This document shows, piece by piece, positions 27,317 to 35,387 of a stretch of DNA of 64,000 nt. Position numbers and translations under genes: made by a program. Each line of letters starts with the position of its first letter. Position 1 is the stretch's first letter. Source of the stretch: Arthrobacter sp. Soil736 (GTDB lineage: Bacteria; Actinomycetota; Actinomycetes; Actinomycetales; Micrococcaceae). Under the pieces are notes generated by a model that saw only the letters and a program-made list of their open reading frames with translations, ran no database searches and was not told the origin of the DNA. The stretch is taken from positions 56,639 to 120,638 of the forward strand of contig NZ_LMSB01000003.1 in NCBI RefSeq assembly GCF_001428005.1, given 5' to 3'.

Positions 27317-28171
27317 TCAGGCCGGACCGGCGGCGTCCACGAGCCGCTGCCGCTGTTCGCCGAGAAGCTCGCCGCCGGACATCCGCATGACGTCGCCCGC
27401 CTTGAGGTACGGGAAGCGTCCGGACAGCGCCACGCCTTCCGGGGTGCCGGTGGTGATGAGGTCGCCGGGTTCGAGCACCATGTACTGCGAGAGGCGGCGG
27501 ACCAGTTCGGCGGGACCGAACACCATGTCCGCCGTCGAACTGTCCTGCCGGGTTTCGTCGTTGACCCACGACGCCAGCCGGATATTGCCCGGATCAACGT
27601 CCGTGGCAGGCACGAGCCACGGGCCCACCGGGTTGAACGTGGGGCAGGACTTCCCCAGCGACCACTGCGGCCCGGAGTGCTCCAGCTGGTACTCGCGCTC
27701 GGACACGTCGTTGGAAAGGACGAAACCCGCAATGCACGCCGCGGCATCGGCATCGGACTCCAGATAACTGGCCCGCCGGCCGATCACCACGCCCAGCTCC
27801 ACCTCCCAGTCCACCCGCTGCGCTCCGGGCGGAATCACGACGTCGTCGTCCGGTCCCACCACGGTGTTGGGGTGCTTGAAGAAAATGATAGGCCGCTCCG
27901 GCACCGGGAGGCCTGATTCCGCGGCGTGCGCGGCGTAGTTCAGCCCGACGCCGATCACGGCACCCGGCCGGGCTATCGGGGCGCCGATCCGACGGCCCTC
28001 GACCGTCACCTGCGGAAGGCCCGTCAGGTCCAGTTCGCCGAGCTCGGCCCACGACTCCAGGAAGTCGCCGTCGATGTCCCGGGTGACCGGCCGGAGGTCA
28101 TACGCCCGGCCCTCGTCGTCCAGGACCACGGGGATCTCGGCGCCTGCCGGTCCAATACGCATCAGCCTCAT
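27317..28171 (-). CDS. Fumarylacetoacetate hydrolase (FAH) family protein
   Basis: 284 residues. After an N-terminal domain ('MRLMRIGPAG...') the FAH core shows 'IGVGLNYAAHAAESG', 'FFKHPNTVVGPDDDVVIPP' in outline, the acid cluster 'VDWEVELGVVIGRRA' (metal-binding Glu residues), 'GFVLSNDVSERE', and 'GDLITTGTPEGVALSG'. Family members hydrolyse or decarboxylate beta-diketo acids such as hydroxypentadienoate or oxaloacetate-like substrates. The gene directly follows uraH (11 bases), so it may process a product linked to urate breakdown, but no such enzyme is established. A GAAAGAAG site precedes the ATG. Confidence 0.88.
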   Translation of the reverse strand: MRLMRIGPAGAEIPVVLDDEGRAYDLRPVTRDIDGDFLESWAELGELDLTGLPQVTVEGRRIGAPIARPGAVIGVGLNYAAHAAESGLPVPERPIIFFKHPNTVVGPDDDVVIPPGAQRVDWEVELGVVIGRRASYLESDADAAACIAGFVLSNDVSEREYQLEHSGPQWSLGKSCPTFNPVGPWLVPATDVDPGNIRLASWVNDETRQDSSTADMVFGPAELVRRLSQYMVLEPGDLITTGTPEGVALSGRFPYLKAGDVMRMSGGELLGEQRQRLVDAAGPA

Positions 28172-28182
28172 GGTTGCTTCTT

Positions 28183-28521
28183 TCAGCTTCCGCGGTAGGT
28201 GGAGTAGGCGAAGGGGCTGAGCAGCAGCGGCACGTGGTAATGCTCGGCGCCGGTCACTTCGAAGACCAGGTCCACCTCCGGGAAAAACGTGGCCGTGCCC
28301 TGCTGCGCGTAGTAGGCGCCGGTGGCGAAGTTCAGCCGGTATGTGCCGGGCGCCAGCTGCTCGGGGCCGAGATCCTTCGCGCGGCCGTCGGCATCGGTGG
28401 TGCCGCTCGCCAGCTGTGTCCAGTTGCCGCCGTCGTTCGCGTAAAGCACGACGGCGACCCCCGCCGCCGGGAGGCCGGCGCCGGTGTCCAGGACGTGGGT
28501 GGTGACGTGGGAAACGCTCAT
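28183..28521 (-). CDS. uraH: 5-hydroxyisourate hydrolase
   Basis: 112 residues, transthyretin-like. 'SHVTTHVLDTGAGLPAAGVAVVL' in outline carries the conserved His/Thr near the start, the middle has 'TDADGRA', and the C-terminus ends with the diagnostic 'YSTYRGS' motif. It hydrolyses 5-hydroxyisourate to OHCU in urate degradation. Its ATG overlaps the uraD stop by 4 bases (ATGA). No uricase gene lies within the window, so that step must be encoded elsewhere. Confidence 0.95.
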   Translation of the reverse strand: MSVSHVTTHVLDTGAGLPAAGVAVVLYANDGGNWTQLASGTTDADGRAKDLGPEQLAPGTYRLNFATGAYYAQQGTATFFPEVDLVFEVTGAEHYHVPLLLSPFAYSTYRGS

Positions 28522-29015
28522 TCGCTGATCACTCCTTCGAGGCGCAGCAGGGCGATTTCACGCAGCTGCTGGGCAACAATGGCGTCTTCCTGCGCCGGGG
28601 TGTTGGCCAGGCGCTCGTTCAGCGCGGCCAGGATTTCGGGGGCAGAGCGGCCGGCAGCGCGGATCAGGAAGACCCGGCCGAACTTCTCCTCGTAGGCGCG
28701 GTTTCCGCGGGCCAGCGCGCCGGCCACCGCGGTGTCCGCGGGGTCCACGCCTGACTGTTCCGAGCGCGACATGGACGCTTCGGCGGTTTGGCCGGCAGGG
28801 CGTTCGCCGATGCGCGGGTGGTGCGCCAGTGCCGCTTCGACCTCTTCGGCGGTGAACGGTGCCGCGGCCTCGCGGGCGCCGTCCAGGAGTTCCCCGACGG
28901 AGGCGAACGGACGTGCGTCGGCGACCTGGTCCACCCAGCGCTGGACGTCTATGCAGGGCCGGAGCACCGCGCTGGCAGCGGCCCGGTCCGCGTCATTGAA
29001 TTCGGCAAGCTTCAC
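28518..29015 (-). CDS. uraD: OHCU decarboxylase
   Basis: 165 residues from a GTG at 29015 ('MKLAEFNDADRAAASAVLRP' in outline), preceded by GAGGGATGACC; reading further upstream would add an unrelated Arg/Ser-rich stretch. The family motif 'ALAHHPRIGE' provides the catalytic His. 'ALARGNRAYEEKFGRVFLIRAAGRSAPEILAAL' in outline matches the remainder. It converts 2-oxo-4-hydroxy-4-carboxy-5-ureidoimidazoline to S-allantoin. It is the first gene of the uraD-uraH-FAH unit, starting beyond the repeat arrays at 29241-29600. Confidence 0.93.
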   Translation of the reverse strand: MKLAEFNDADRAAASAVLRPCIDVQRWVDQVADARPFASVGELLDGAREAAAPFTAEEVEAALAHHPRIGERPAGQTAEASMSRSEQSGVDPADTAVAGALARGNRAYEEKFGRVFLIRAAGRSAPEILAALNERLANTPAQEDAIVAQQLREIALLRLEGVISE

Positions 29016-29240
29016 TTGGTCATCCCTCAGGCAGGTGCTGGCATCCACGGTGACGGCTATGCGGAGAGCCGGGCTTTCTCCCGGCGAAACCAACCTGCCA
29101 CCGGCATTTGGTTTCCGCATCATGGAACTGTTATTTCAGCATACGTAATAGTGAAGCGGACGGAGTGCGCCGTGTCAAGAGACTATCCCAGCGGTGCTGG
29201 CCGGTGTGATGGGGCGCCCTGGTTCCGGTCCCGTCCCCGA

Positions 29241-29354
29241 GACGCTCTCTCACTTATCGCCGTCCAATCCGGGACGCTCTCTCACTTATCGCCGTCCAAT
29301 CCGGGACGCTCTCTCACTTATCGCCGTCCAATCCGGGACGCTCTCTCACTTATC
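29241..29354. repeat. Tandem 32-bp repeat, array A (4 copies)
   Basis: The unit beginning GACGCTCTCTCACTTATC recurs at 29241, 29273, 29305 and 29337 (period 32); the first three are complete and identical, the fourth ends after 18 bases. All 'spacer' parts are the same, which excludes a CRISPR array. The reverse complement contains AAGTGAGAGAGCGTC, the same core as array B. The intergenic stretch 29016-29590 contains nothing else I can identify. Confidence 0.9.
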
Positions 29355-29380
29355 GGGGAACGGCCGCATTCTTTAGCGGA

Positions 29381-29600
29381 AGTGAGAGCGCGTGGGGTAA
29401 ACGGGGGCAGGAAGTGAGAGAGCGTGGGGTAAATGGGGGGCAGGAGGTGAGAGAGCGTGGGGTAAATGGGGGCAGGAAGTGAGAGGGCGTGGGGTTAATG
29501 GGGGCAGGAGGTGAGAGGGCGTGGGGTTAATGGGGGCAGGAGGTGAGAGGGCGTGGGGTTAATGGGGGCAGGAGGTGAGAGGGCGTGGGGTTAGCGGGTG
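29381..29600. repeat. Tandem 32/33-bp repeat, array B (7 copies), inverted to array A
   Basis: Units of the type RGTGAGAGNGCGTGGGGTTAATGGGGGCAGG (in parts) start at 29381, 29413, 29446, 29478, 29510, 29542 and 29574: six steps of 32, 33, 32, 32, 32 and 32 bases. The early units have GAGAGAGCGTGGGGTAAA, later ones GAGAGGGCGTGGGGTTAA, so the array has diverged in blocks. The core GTGAGAGAGCGT is shared with array A in opposite orientation. The last unit overlaps the 3-prime end of the IclR gene. Confidence 0.88.
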
Positions 29601-30412
29601 GGGGAGGTGCCGCCAAGCCGCGAGGTTACCCGTCGGGCCGCCGCCCGGCAGGATTCACCGAGGCTCTGCAACGTGTCCGGTGAAACCCGGAACCGGGGAG
29701 CCGGGATAAGGACCGCCGCCGCAACGTCGCCGCGGTGGTCATAGACGGGTGCGGCAATGCCCACTTCATCGAGCGAGGACTCGCCGTAGTTGATCGCCCA
29801 GCCGCGCTCGCGGACATCGCCCAGCCGGTCCAGGTAAGCCTCGAGGCTGGTCTCGTCCAGGCCCGGATAGATGATGGCGCCGCTGCGCAGCAGGACGCGG
29901 ACGCGCTCGGCAGGCTCGGCTGCGAGAAAGACCTGCACGGAGGCGCTCAAGGCATCGTGATAGCGGGCGCCCAGCGGAGTGGTGTGTTTGATCTGGTGGT
30001 GGCTGGGTATCTGTTCCACGCACATCGACTCGGAGCCGTTCCACACCATGAGGGCGCTGGTTTCGCCCGTTTGTTCGGCCAGTTCACGCAGCACGGGATA
30101 GGCGACGCGGCGTTCTTCCAGTTCGGCGAGCAGGGGCCCGGCCACCGCGATCAGGCCCAGGCCAAGGCGGAACCGGCGGGTTTCCGTGTCCCGTTCCACC
30201 AGGTGCTCCTGCTCGAACGTGGCCAGGATCCGGGAGACAGTGCTCTTATGCAGGCCCACCCGGTTGGCGATCTCCGTGACTCCAAGCAGCGGTTCGTCCG
30301 CGGTGAAACTTCGCAGGACGGCGATGGCGTTGACTATGACGGACGTGCCTTTGGTATCGCCGTTGCCGCTGGTGTCGGGAGCTTCTGCTGAGGTCATGGT
30401 GTTCACCATCAT
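29591..30412 (-). CDS. IclR-family transcriptional regulator
   Basis: 273 residues. N-terminal winged helix ~22-85 ('VNAIAVLRSFTADEPLLGVTEIANRVGLHKSTVSRILATFEQ' in outline) and C-terminal IclR effector domain ~90-265 ('SALMVWNGSESMCVEQIPS', 'ALSASVQVFLAAEPAERV', 'GESSLDEVGIAAPVYDHRGDVAAAV' in outline). It sits between creatinase and uraD, all on the minus strand, and could regulate creatine/betaine genes, urate genes or both. The stop codon and the last residues ('SPTR') are encoded within the seventh unit of repeat array B. Start is one of two adjacent ATGs or the ATG at 30397. Confidence 0.88.
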   Translation of the reverse strand: MMVNTMTSAEAPDTSGNGDTKGTSVIVNAIAVLRSFTADEPLLGVTEIANRVGLHKSTVSRILATFEQEHLVERDTETRRFRLGLGLIAVAGPLLAELEERRVAYPVLRELAEQTGETSALMVWNGSESMCVEQIPSHHQIKHTTPLGARYHDALSASVQVFLAAEPAERVRVLLRSGAIIYPGLDETSLEAYLDRLGDVRERGWAINYGESSLDEVGIAAPVYDHRGDVAAAVLIPAPRFRVSPDTLQSLGESCRAAARRVTSRLGGTSPTR

Positions 30413-30430
30413 TCCGCATGAGGGCCGGAA

Positions 30431-30459
30431 AGCGGCGCCACGGCTGACGTGGCGCCGCT
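30431..30459 (-). terminator. Hairpin between creatinase and iclR
   Basis: A perfect 12-bp stem (30431-30442 with 30448-30459), loop of 5, lies in the 74-base gap after the creatinase stop. On the minus strand it is followed only by TT, so it could attenuate rather than fully stop transcription into the IclR gene. Confidence 0.55.
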
Positions 30460-30486
30460 CCTCGGCGGAGGCAAGGTTTGGTGCTG

Positions 30487-31743
30487 TTATGCCCCCACGA
30501 TGTTGTATTCCGGACCGAACGGGAACTTGGTGATGTTCTCGGCGCTGTTTTCGCCGACCACCAGGATGTCGTGTTCGCGGTAGCCGCCGGCACCCGGCCG
30601 GCCGTCGAGGACCGTGATCATCGGTTCCATGGAAACCACCATGCCGGGCTCCAGCACGGTGTCGATGTCCTCGCGGAGCTCAAGCCCGGCTTCCCGGCCG
30701 TAGTAGTGGCTGAGCACGCCGAAGGAGTGCCCGTAGCCGAAGGTCCGGTTGGCGAGGAGGCCGTGGCCCACGTAGATCTCGTTCAGTTCGGCGGCGATGT
30801 CCTTGCAGACCGCGCCGGGCTTGATGAGTTCGAGGCCGCGCTTGTGGACTTCCACGTTGATGTTCCACAGTTCCAGCGAGCGGGCATGGGGTTCGCCGTA
30901 GAACAGGGTGCGTTCCAGGGCCGTGTAGTAGCCGGAGGTCATGGGGAAACAGTTCAGCGACAGGATGTCGTGTTCCTGGATCTTGCGTGTGGTGGCCCAG
31001 TTGTGGGCTCCGTCGGTGTTGATGCCCGACTGGAACCACACCCAGGTGTCCCGGATTTCCGAGTCGGGGAAAGTCCGGGCGATCTCGTGCACCATCGCCT
31101 CAGTTCCGATCAGCGCCACCTCGTATTCGGTGATTCCGGCAGTGATGGCGTTCCGGATGGCCTCGCCGCCGAGGTCGCCAATGCGCGCCCCGTGCTTGAT
31201 CACCTCGATCTCCTCGGCGGACTTGATCATCCGCTGGCGCATGGCCGCCTGGGCCACATCCACGAGCGTCGCCGATGCGAACGCGGCCTGGATCTTGTCG
31301 CGGTTGTCCAGCGGCAGGGAATCATCCTCGACGCCGAGGCGGCGCACCGTGATGTTGCGGGCACGCAGGCTTTCCTGGATGGCGTGGATGTAGTTGTCCC
31401 GGCGCCAGTCCGTGTAGACGAGGTTGTCGCCGAAGCTGCGCCGCCAGGGCATGCCGGCGTCGATGTTGGCGGTGATGGTCACGGAATCGTCGGCGGTGAC
31501 CACCATCGCGTAGGACCGTCCGAAGTACGTGAACAGGAAGTCTGAGTAGTACTTGATGGAGTGGTAGCTGGTGAGGATCACGGCGTCCAGGTCCTTCTCC
31601 GCCATGATGCGGCGCAGGCCGGCAAGGCGGCGTTCGAACTCGGCATCGGAGAACGTGAGACGGACCTTCTCGCCGTTGTTGAGCACCTTCAGGCGGTCCA
31701 GCTTGGCGACATCGTTGACGGCCTCGGTTTCGATGGTGGTCAT
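30487..31743 (-). CDS. Creatinase (creatine amidinohydrolase)
   Basis: 418 residues from 'MTTIETEAVND', behind AAAGAAAGG; upstream in-frame residues are not conserved. An M24 (pita-bread) fold protein that matches creatinase: 'FTYFGRSYAMVV', 'MPWRRSFGDNLVYTDWRRDNY' in parts, 'WFQSGINTDGAHNWATTR' and 'GYGHSFGVLSHYYGREAGLELRED' in parts. The active-site His in 'FGYGHSFG' and the 'MEPM' and 'GGYREHD' motifs are present, while the metal ligands of M24 peptidases are replaced, as in creatinase. It hydrolyses creatine to sarcosine and urea. It is followed by the IclR gene and preceded, 92 bases upstream, by the MHS transporter, probably in the same transcript. Confidence 0.92.
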   Translation of the reverse strand: MTTIETEAVNDVAKLDRLKVLNNGEKVRLTFSDAEFERRLAGLRRIMAEKDLDAVILTSYHSIKYYSDFLFTYFGRSYAMVVTADDSVTITANIDAGMPWRRSFGDNLVYTDWRRDNYIHAIQESLRARNITVRRLGVEDDSLPLDNRDKIQAAFASATLVDVAQAAMRQRMIKSAEEIEVIKHGARIGDLGGEAIRNAITAGITEYEVALIGTEAMVHEIARTFPDSEIRDTWVWFQSGINTDGAHNWATTRKIQEHDILSLNCFPMTSGYYTALERTLFYGEPHARSLELWNINVEVHKRGLELIKPGAVCKDIAAELNEIYVGHGLLANRTFGYGHSFGVLSHYYGREAGLELREDIDTVLEPGMVVSMEPMITVLDGRPGAGGYREHDILVVGENSAENITKFPFGPEYNIVGA

Positions 31744-31835
31744 GGGTTCGTACCTTTCTTTAGTGCGGAATGTAGTGAGGAAAGGCTGTGGTGCCCCGCC
31801 CGAGGCGGGCTGAGGGGGAAGGTCCCGGAGGTGGG

Positions 31836-33230
31836 TCATTCCTGGCGGAGCGGCTTCTTGGAGGTCTCGGCGGCGAACAGGACAGCGACCAGGGAGACGA
31901 CGGATGCCGCCACCAGGTACCAGCCCGGTGCCACCTTGCTCTGGGTAAGGCCGATAAGCAGCGTGGCCATGAACGGGGCCGTACCGCCGAAGAGCGCGTT
32001 GGACAGGTTGAAGCTGACGGCGAACCCGGTGTAACGGACGCGGGTGGGGAAGAGCTCCGCCAGGAAGCTCGGGAGCGTGCCGTCGTTAAGGGTCAGCATG
32101 CCGCCGAGCAGGATCTGGACCAGGACGATGACCAGGAAATTTCCGGTGTCCAGCAGCATGAATGCCGGGACTGTCAGCACGATGAAGAGCAGCGAGGCTG
32201 TGATCAACATGCGCTTGCGGCCGAACTTGTCCGAAGCGATGCCGGTCAGGAAGATGAAGCCGATGTAGCTGGCCAGGGCGATGGTGGTGGCCAGGAAGGA
32301 CTCCGCTGCGCCGAAGCCGAGTTCCTCCGAGAGGTACGTGGGCATGTAACTGAGGATCACGTAGAACCCGACCGCGTTGAGGAGGACGGCGCCGGTGGCA
32401 ATGATCAGCTGCTTGCGGTACGTCCGGAACATTGCCAAGACCGGAGTCTTGACGGTGTGGTCCTCGGCGGCCAGAGCCTGGAACGCGGGGGTGTCTTCGA
32501 GCTTGGTGCGGATGTAGCGGCCGATCAGGCCCATGGGCGCTGCGAGCAGGAAGGGCAGCCGCCAGCCCCACTCATGCAGCTGCTCCGTGGTGAGGACGGT
32601 GCTGAGGAGGGCCGCAATAAGGGATCCAAGCAACAGGCCCGCCGCGGTGCTGGCCGGAACGACGGCGGCGTAGAGGCCGCGCTTGTTGGCCGGGGCATAC
32701 TCCACCAGGAAGGCGGAAGCGCCGGCGTATTCACCTGCGGCGGAGAAGCCCTGGACGATCCTGACCAGAAGGAGAAGGATCGGCGCCATCACGCCGATGC
32801 TGGCGTATCCCGGGATCAGTGCAATGCAGAACGTTGATACGGACATGATGACGATGGAGAGCGACAGTGCTTTCCGCCGGCCCAGGCGGTCTCCGATGTG
32901 GCCCCAGACGAATCCGCCGAGGGGACGGACGAAGAACGAGACCGCGAAGACTCCGAAGGTGGCCAGCAAGGCTGCCTGGCGGTCGGCCTCCGGGAAGAAC
33001 ACCGAGGAGATGGTCGCGGCCAGGTAGCCGTAGACGGCGTAATCGAACCATTCGACGAAGTTGCCGATGAAGCTGGCAGTGACCACCTTGCGGCGGGTTT
33101 CCCTGCTGACGCCGCCACTGGCCCCGCCATTCACACTGCCATTCATGCCGCCGTCGACGTCGCCATTGAGGCCGCTGGTCGGGCTGGTCCGTCCCGCAAG
33201 TGTGGCGGGGGAGGAAGTTTCGTTACTCAT
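31836..33230 (-). CDS. MFS transporter, metabolite:H+ symporter (MHS / ProP-like) family
   Basis: 464 residues from 'MSNETSSPAT' (GGTGGAT site). An N-terminal cytoplasmic tail of about 45 residues is rich in Asn/Gly ('GLNGDVDGGMNGSVNGGASGG' in parts). Twelve membrane segments follow, with MHS motifs 'GNFVEWFDYAVYGY', 'RPLGGFVWGHIGDRLGRRKAL' in parts, and 'QGFSAAGEYAGASAFLVEYAP' in parts. This family imports zwitterions such as betaine, proline, ectoine or organic acids. Being immediately upstream of creatinase, it probably imports creatine or a related methylated amine. Operator-like palindromes lie directly before it. Confidence 0.88.
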   Translation of the reverse strand: MSNETSSPATLAGRTSPTSGLNGDVDGGMNGSVNGGASGGVSRETRRKVVTASFIGNFVEWFDYAVYGYLAATISSVFFPEADRQAALLATFGVFAVSFFVRPLGGFVWGHIGDRLGRRKALSLSIVIMSVSTFCIALIPGYASIGVMAPILLLLVRIVQGFSAAGEYAGASAFLVEYAPANKRGLYAAVVPASTAAGLLLGSLIAALLSTVLTTEQLHEWGWRLPFLLAAPMGLIGRYIRTKLEDTPAFQALAAEDHTVKTPVLAMFRTYRKQLIIATGAVLLNAVGFYVILSYMPTYLSEELGFGAAESFLATTIALASYIGFIFLTGIASDKFGRKRMLITASLLFIVLTVPAFMLLDTGNFLVIVLVQILLGGMLTLNDGTLPSFLAELFPTRVRYTGFAVSFNLSNALFGGTAPFMATLLIGLTQSKVAPGWYLVAASVVSLVAVLFAAETSKKPLRQE

Positions 33231-33253
33231 ATATCCACCAAAATGTTTTGGGG

Positions 33254-33279
33254 TTGCATTCAATGCAACGCTGTTGCAT
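33254..33279. promoter_or_regulatory. Three TTGCAT/ATGCAA half-sites upstream of the MHS transporter
   Basis: TTGCAT-TCA-ATGCAA (33254-33268) and ATGCAAC-GCT-GTTGCAT (33263-33279) are two perfect palindromes sharing the central half-site, 24 bases upstream of the transporter start. They are good candidates for binding by the IclR regulator encoded in the same gene group, by position only. Confidence 0.55.
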
Positions 33280-33536
33280 CAGATTAGGGCGTGACTTGTG
33301 ACACAGTCAATGCTTTTCTAGTTCGGTTTTGCGAATCAGGCAGTGAAGGATCGCATATACCCGCCTGGTGTCGGGTGTGAATCGGGCAAATTTGTTGCGC
33401 TCAATGGAACGTGGTTGCAATCATCAGATGACCCCCGGGGCGCCCGCCATGGCTCCTGCCACGTCGCATTCCGGCGATCTGTTGACACTCCATGTGACGG
33501 CTGTCATATTTTCCAGTACGCACTATGTGCACCGCG

Positions 33537-33551
33537 TTGTGTAATACGCAA
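33537..33551. promoter_or_regulatory. Palindrome TTGTGTA-A-TACGCAA in the betA promoter region
   Basis: An imperfect 7-1-7 palindrome (one mismatch) about 110 bases upstream of betA. The intergenic stretch 33231-33662 separates the divergent MHS transporter and betA. Besides this it contains direct GTTGC half-sites at about 33394 and 33414 and the AAGGAG site of betA. Nothing else was identified there. Confidence 0.4.
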
Positions 33552-33662
33552 TTGATGGGAGCGCGTCATTCCCCGCAGGGTGCACTTCGCCAGCTTCTCG
33601 ATTAAGGCAAGATCGGGCGTTCCCGCGCCGGATCCGCACGACGTACAAGGAGACTTCGCACC

Positions 33663-35375
33663 ATGACAGAGACCAACTACGACTACGTCATCGTCGGTGG
33701 GGGAAGTGCCGGTTCGGTGCTTGCCAACCGCCTGAGCGACGGTGGCACACGCAGCGTCCTGGTGCTGGAGGCCGGACGGAGCGACTACCCCTGGGACCTC
33801 TTCATCCAGATGCCGGCGGCCCTGACGTTTCCGAGCGGAAATCCGTTCTACGACTGGCGCTACCAGTCCGATCCCGAACCGCACATGGGCGGCCGCCGGG
33901 TAGCGCACGCCCGCGGCAAGGTCCTCGGCGGCTCGAGCTCCATCAACGGCATGATTTTCCAGCGCGGAAACCCCCTGGACTACGAACGCTGGGGCGCCGA
34001 CTCCGGAATGGAAAGCTGGGACTTCGCGCACTGCCTTCCCTACTTCAACCGGATGGAAAATGCGCTGGCGGCGGATCCCGACGATGACCTGCGCGGACAC
34101 TCCGGTCCGCTCGTCCTGGAGCGAGGCCCTGCCACCAATCCGCTGTTCCAGGCCTTCTTCAACGCGGCCCAGGAAGCCGGCTACCCGCTCACCGACGACG
34201 TCAACGGCTACCGCCAGGAGGGCTTCGCGGCCTTCGACCGGAACGTCCACAAGGGCCAGCGGCTCTCCGCGTCCCGCGCGTACCTCCGTCCCGGGTTCGG
34301 ACGGAAAAACCTGACGGTCCTCACCCGTGCCCTGGTCACGAAGGTGAACTTCACCGGCAACGTGGCCACCGGCGTGACCTACCGCCGCAACGGCAAGACG
34401 CACCAGGTGAACGCCGGCGAGGTCATCCTGTCAGGCGGCGCCATCAACACCCCGCAGCTGCTGCAGCTCTCCGGCATCGGCGACTCCCGGCACCTGAACT
34501 CGCTCGGCATCAACTCCGTGGCCCACCTTCCGGGCGTCGGCGAAAACTTGCAGGACCACCTCGAGGTCTACATCCAGCACGCCTGCACCCAGCCGGTGTC
34601 CATGCAGCCCAACCTGGATCTGTGGCGCTACCCGCTCATTGGACTGCAGTGGCTGCTGGGCAGGAAGGGACCCGCGGCCACCAACCACTTCGAGGGCGGC
34701 GGCTTCGTCCGCTCCAACGACGACGTCGACTACCCCAACCTGATGTTCCACTTCCTGCCGGTTGCCGTGCGCTACGACGGCCAGAAGGCGGACGCCAAGC
34801 ACGGCTACCAGGTGCACATCGGCCCCATGTATTCGGACGCCCGCGGCAGCCTCAAGATCAGGTCCACGGACCCCACCGTGCATCCGTCGATGGTGTTCAA
34901 CTACCTTTCCACGGACCAGGACCGCAGGGAGTGGGTGGAGGCTGTGCGGATCGCCCGCGACATCCTGGGCCAGTCCGCAATGGGGCCCTTCAACGGAGGG
35001 GAGCTGTCACCCGGAGGAAGCGTCCGGACCGACGCCGAGATCCTGGACTGGGTGGCCCGCGACGCCGAAACCGCGCTGCACCCGTCCTGCACGGCGAAGA
35101 TGGGCCCGGAATCCGACCCGATGGCCGTGGTGAACCCGCTTGACATGACGGTCCACGGCACCCGCGGCCTGCGCGTCGTCGACGCCTCGGCCATGCCCTA
35201 CGTGACCAACGGCAACATCTACGCGCCGGTGATGATGCTGGCGGAGAAGGCTGCCGACCTGATTGCCGGGAAGACTCCGCTGGCGCCGCAGAACGCTGAG
35301 TTCTACCGGCACGGGCACAGTCCCCTGGACAGGGACCAAACAGCCCGTCACGCCGCCGTCGCAAACCAGGCCTGA
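33663..35375 (+). CDS. betA: GMC-family choline dehydrogenase
   Basis: 570 residues. FAD-binding '[19 protein letters not shown]' at residues ~6-24, GMC signature 1 '[18 protein letters not shown]' in parts, signature 2 '[16 protein letters not shown]', and the C-terminal catalytic region '[11 protein letters not shown]' (His) with '[22 protein letters not shown]' in parts (Asn). Length and motifs agree with choline dehydrogenase, which oxidises choline to betaine aldehyde and on to betaine. AAGGAG precedes the ATG. It is followed 12 bases later by betB, and gene order betA-betB-permease supports choline as the substrate. Confidence 0.9.
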   Translation: MTETNYDYVIVGGGSAGSVLANRLSDGGTRSVLVLEAGRSDYPWDLFIQMPAALTFPSGNPFYDWRYQSDPEPHMGGRRVAHARGKVLGGSSSINGMIFQRGNPLDYERWGADSGMESWDFAHCLPYFNRMENALAADPDDDLRGHSGPLVLERGPATNPLFQAFFNAAQEAGYPLTDDVNGYRQEGFAAFDRNVHKGQRLSASRAYLRPGFGRKNLTVLTRALVTKVNFTGNVATGVTYRRNGKTHQVNAGEVILSGGAINTPQLLQLSGIGDSRHLNSLGINSVAHLPGVGENLQDHLEVYIQHACTQPVSMQPNLDLWRYPLIGLQWLLGRKGPAATNHFEGGGFVRSNDDVDYPNLMFHFLPVAVRYDGQKADAKHGYQVHIGPMYSDARGSLKIRSTDPTVHPSMVFNYLSTDQDRREWVEAVRIARDILGQSAMGPFNGGELSPGGSVRTDAEILDWVARDAETALHPSCTAKMGPESDPMAVVNPLDMTVHGTRGLRVVDASAMPYVTNGNIYAPVMMLAEKAADLIAGKTPLAPQNAEFYRHGHSPLDRDQTARHAAVANQA

Positions 35376-35387
35376 GGCAGGAACCGA

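Noticed and set aside
29241..29354. Possible CRISPR array (repeats of 18 bp with 14-bp gaps)
   Set aside because: The 'spacers' are identical to each other, the unit is only 32 bp and no cas genes are present; it is a tandem repeat.
30487..31743. Xaa-Pro aminopeptidase instead of creatinase
   Set aside because: The metal-ligand pattern of M24 peptidases is altered, and the residues around the active-site His and the GGYREHD motif match creatinase.
33504..34403. Long minus-strand frame over the betA 5-prime region
   Set aside because: Mirror frame of a high-GC gene; no ribosome site or recognisable domain, while betA on the plus strand has clear family motifs.
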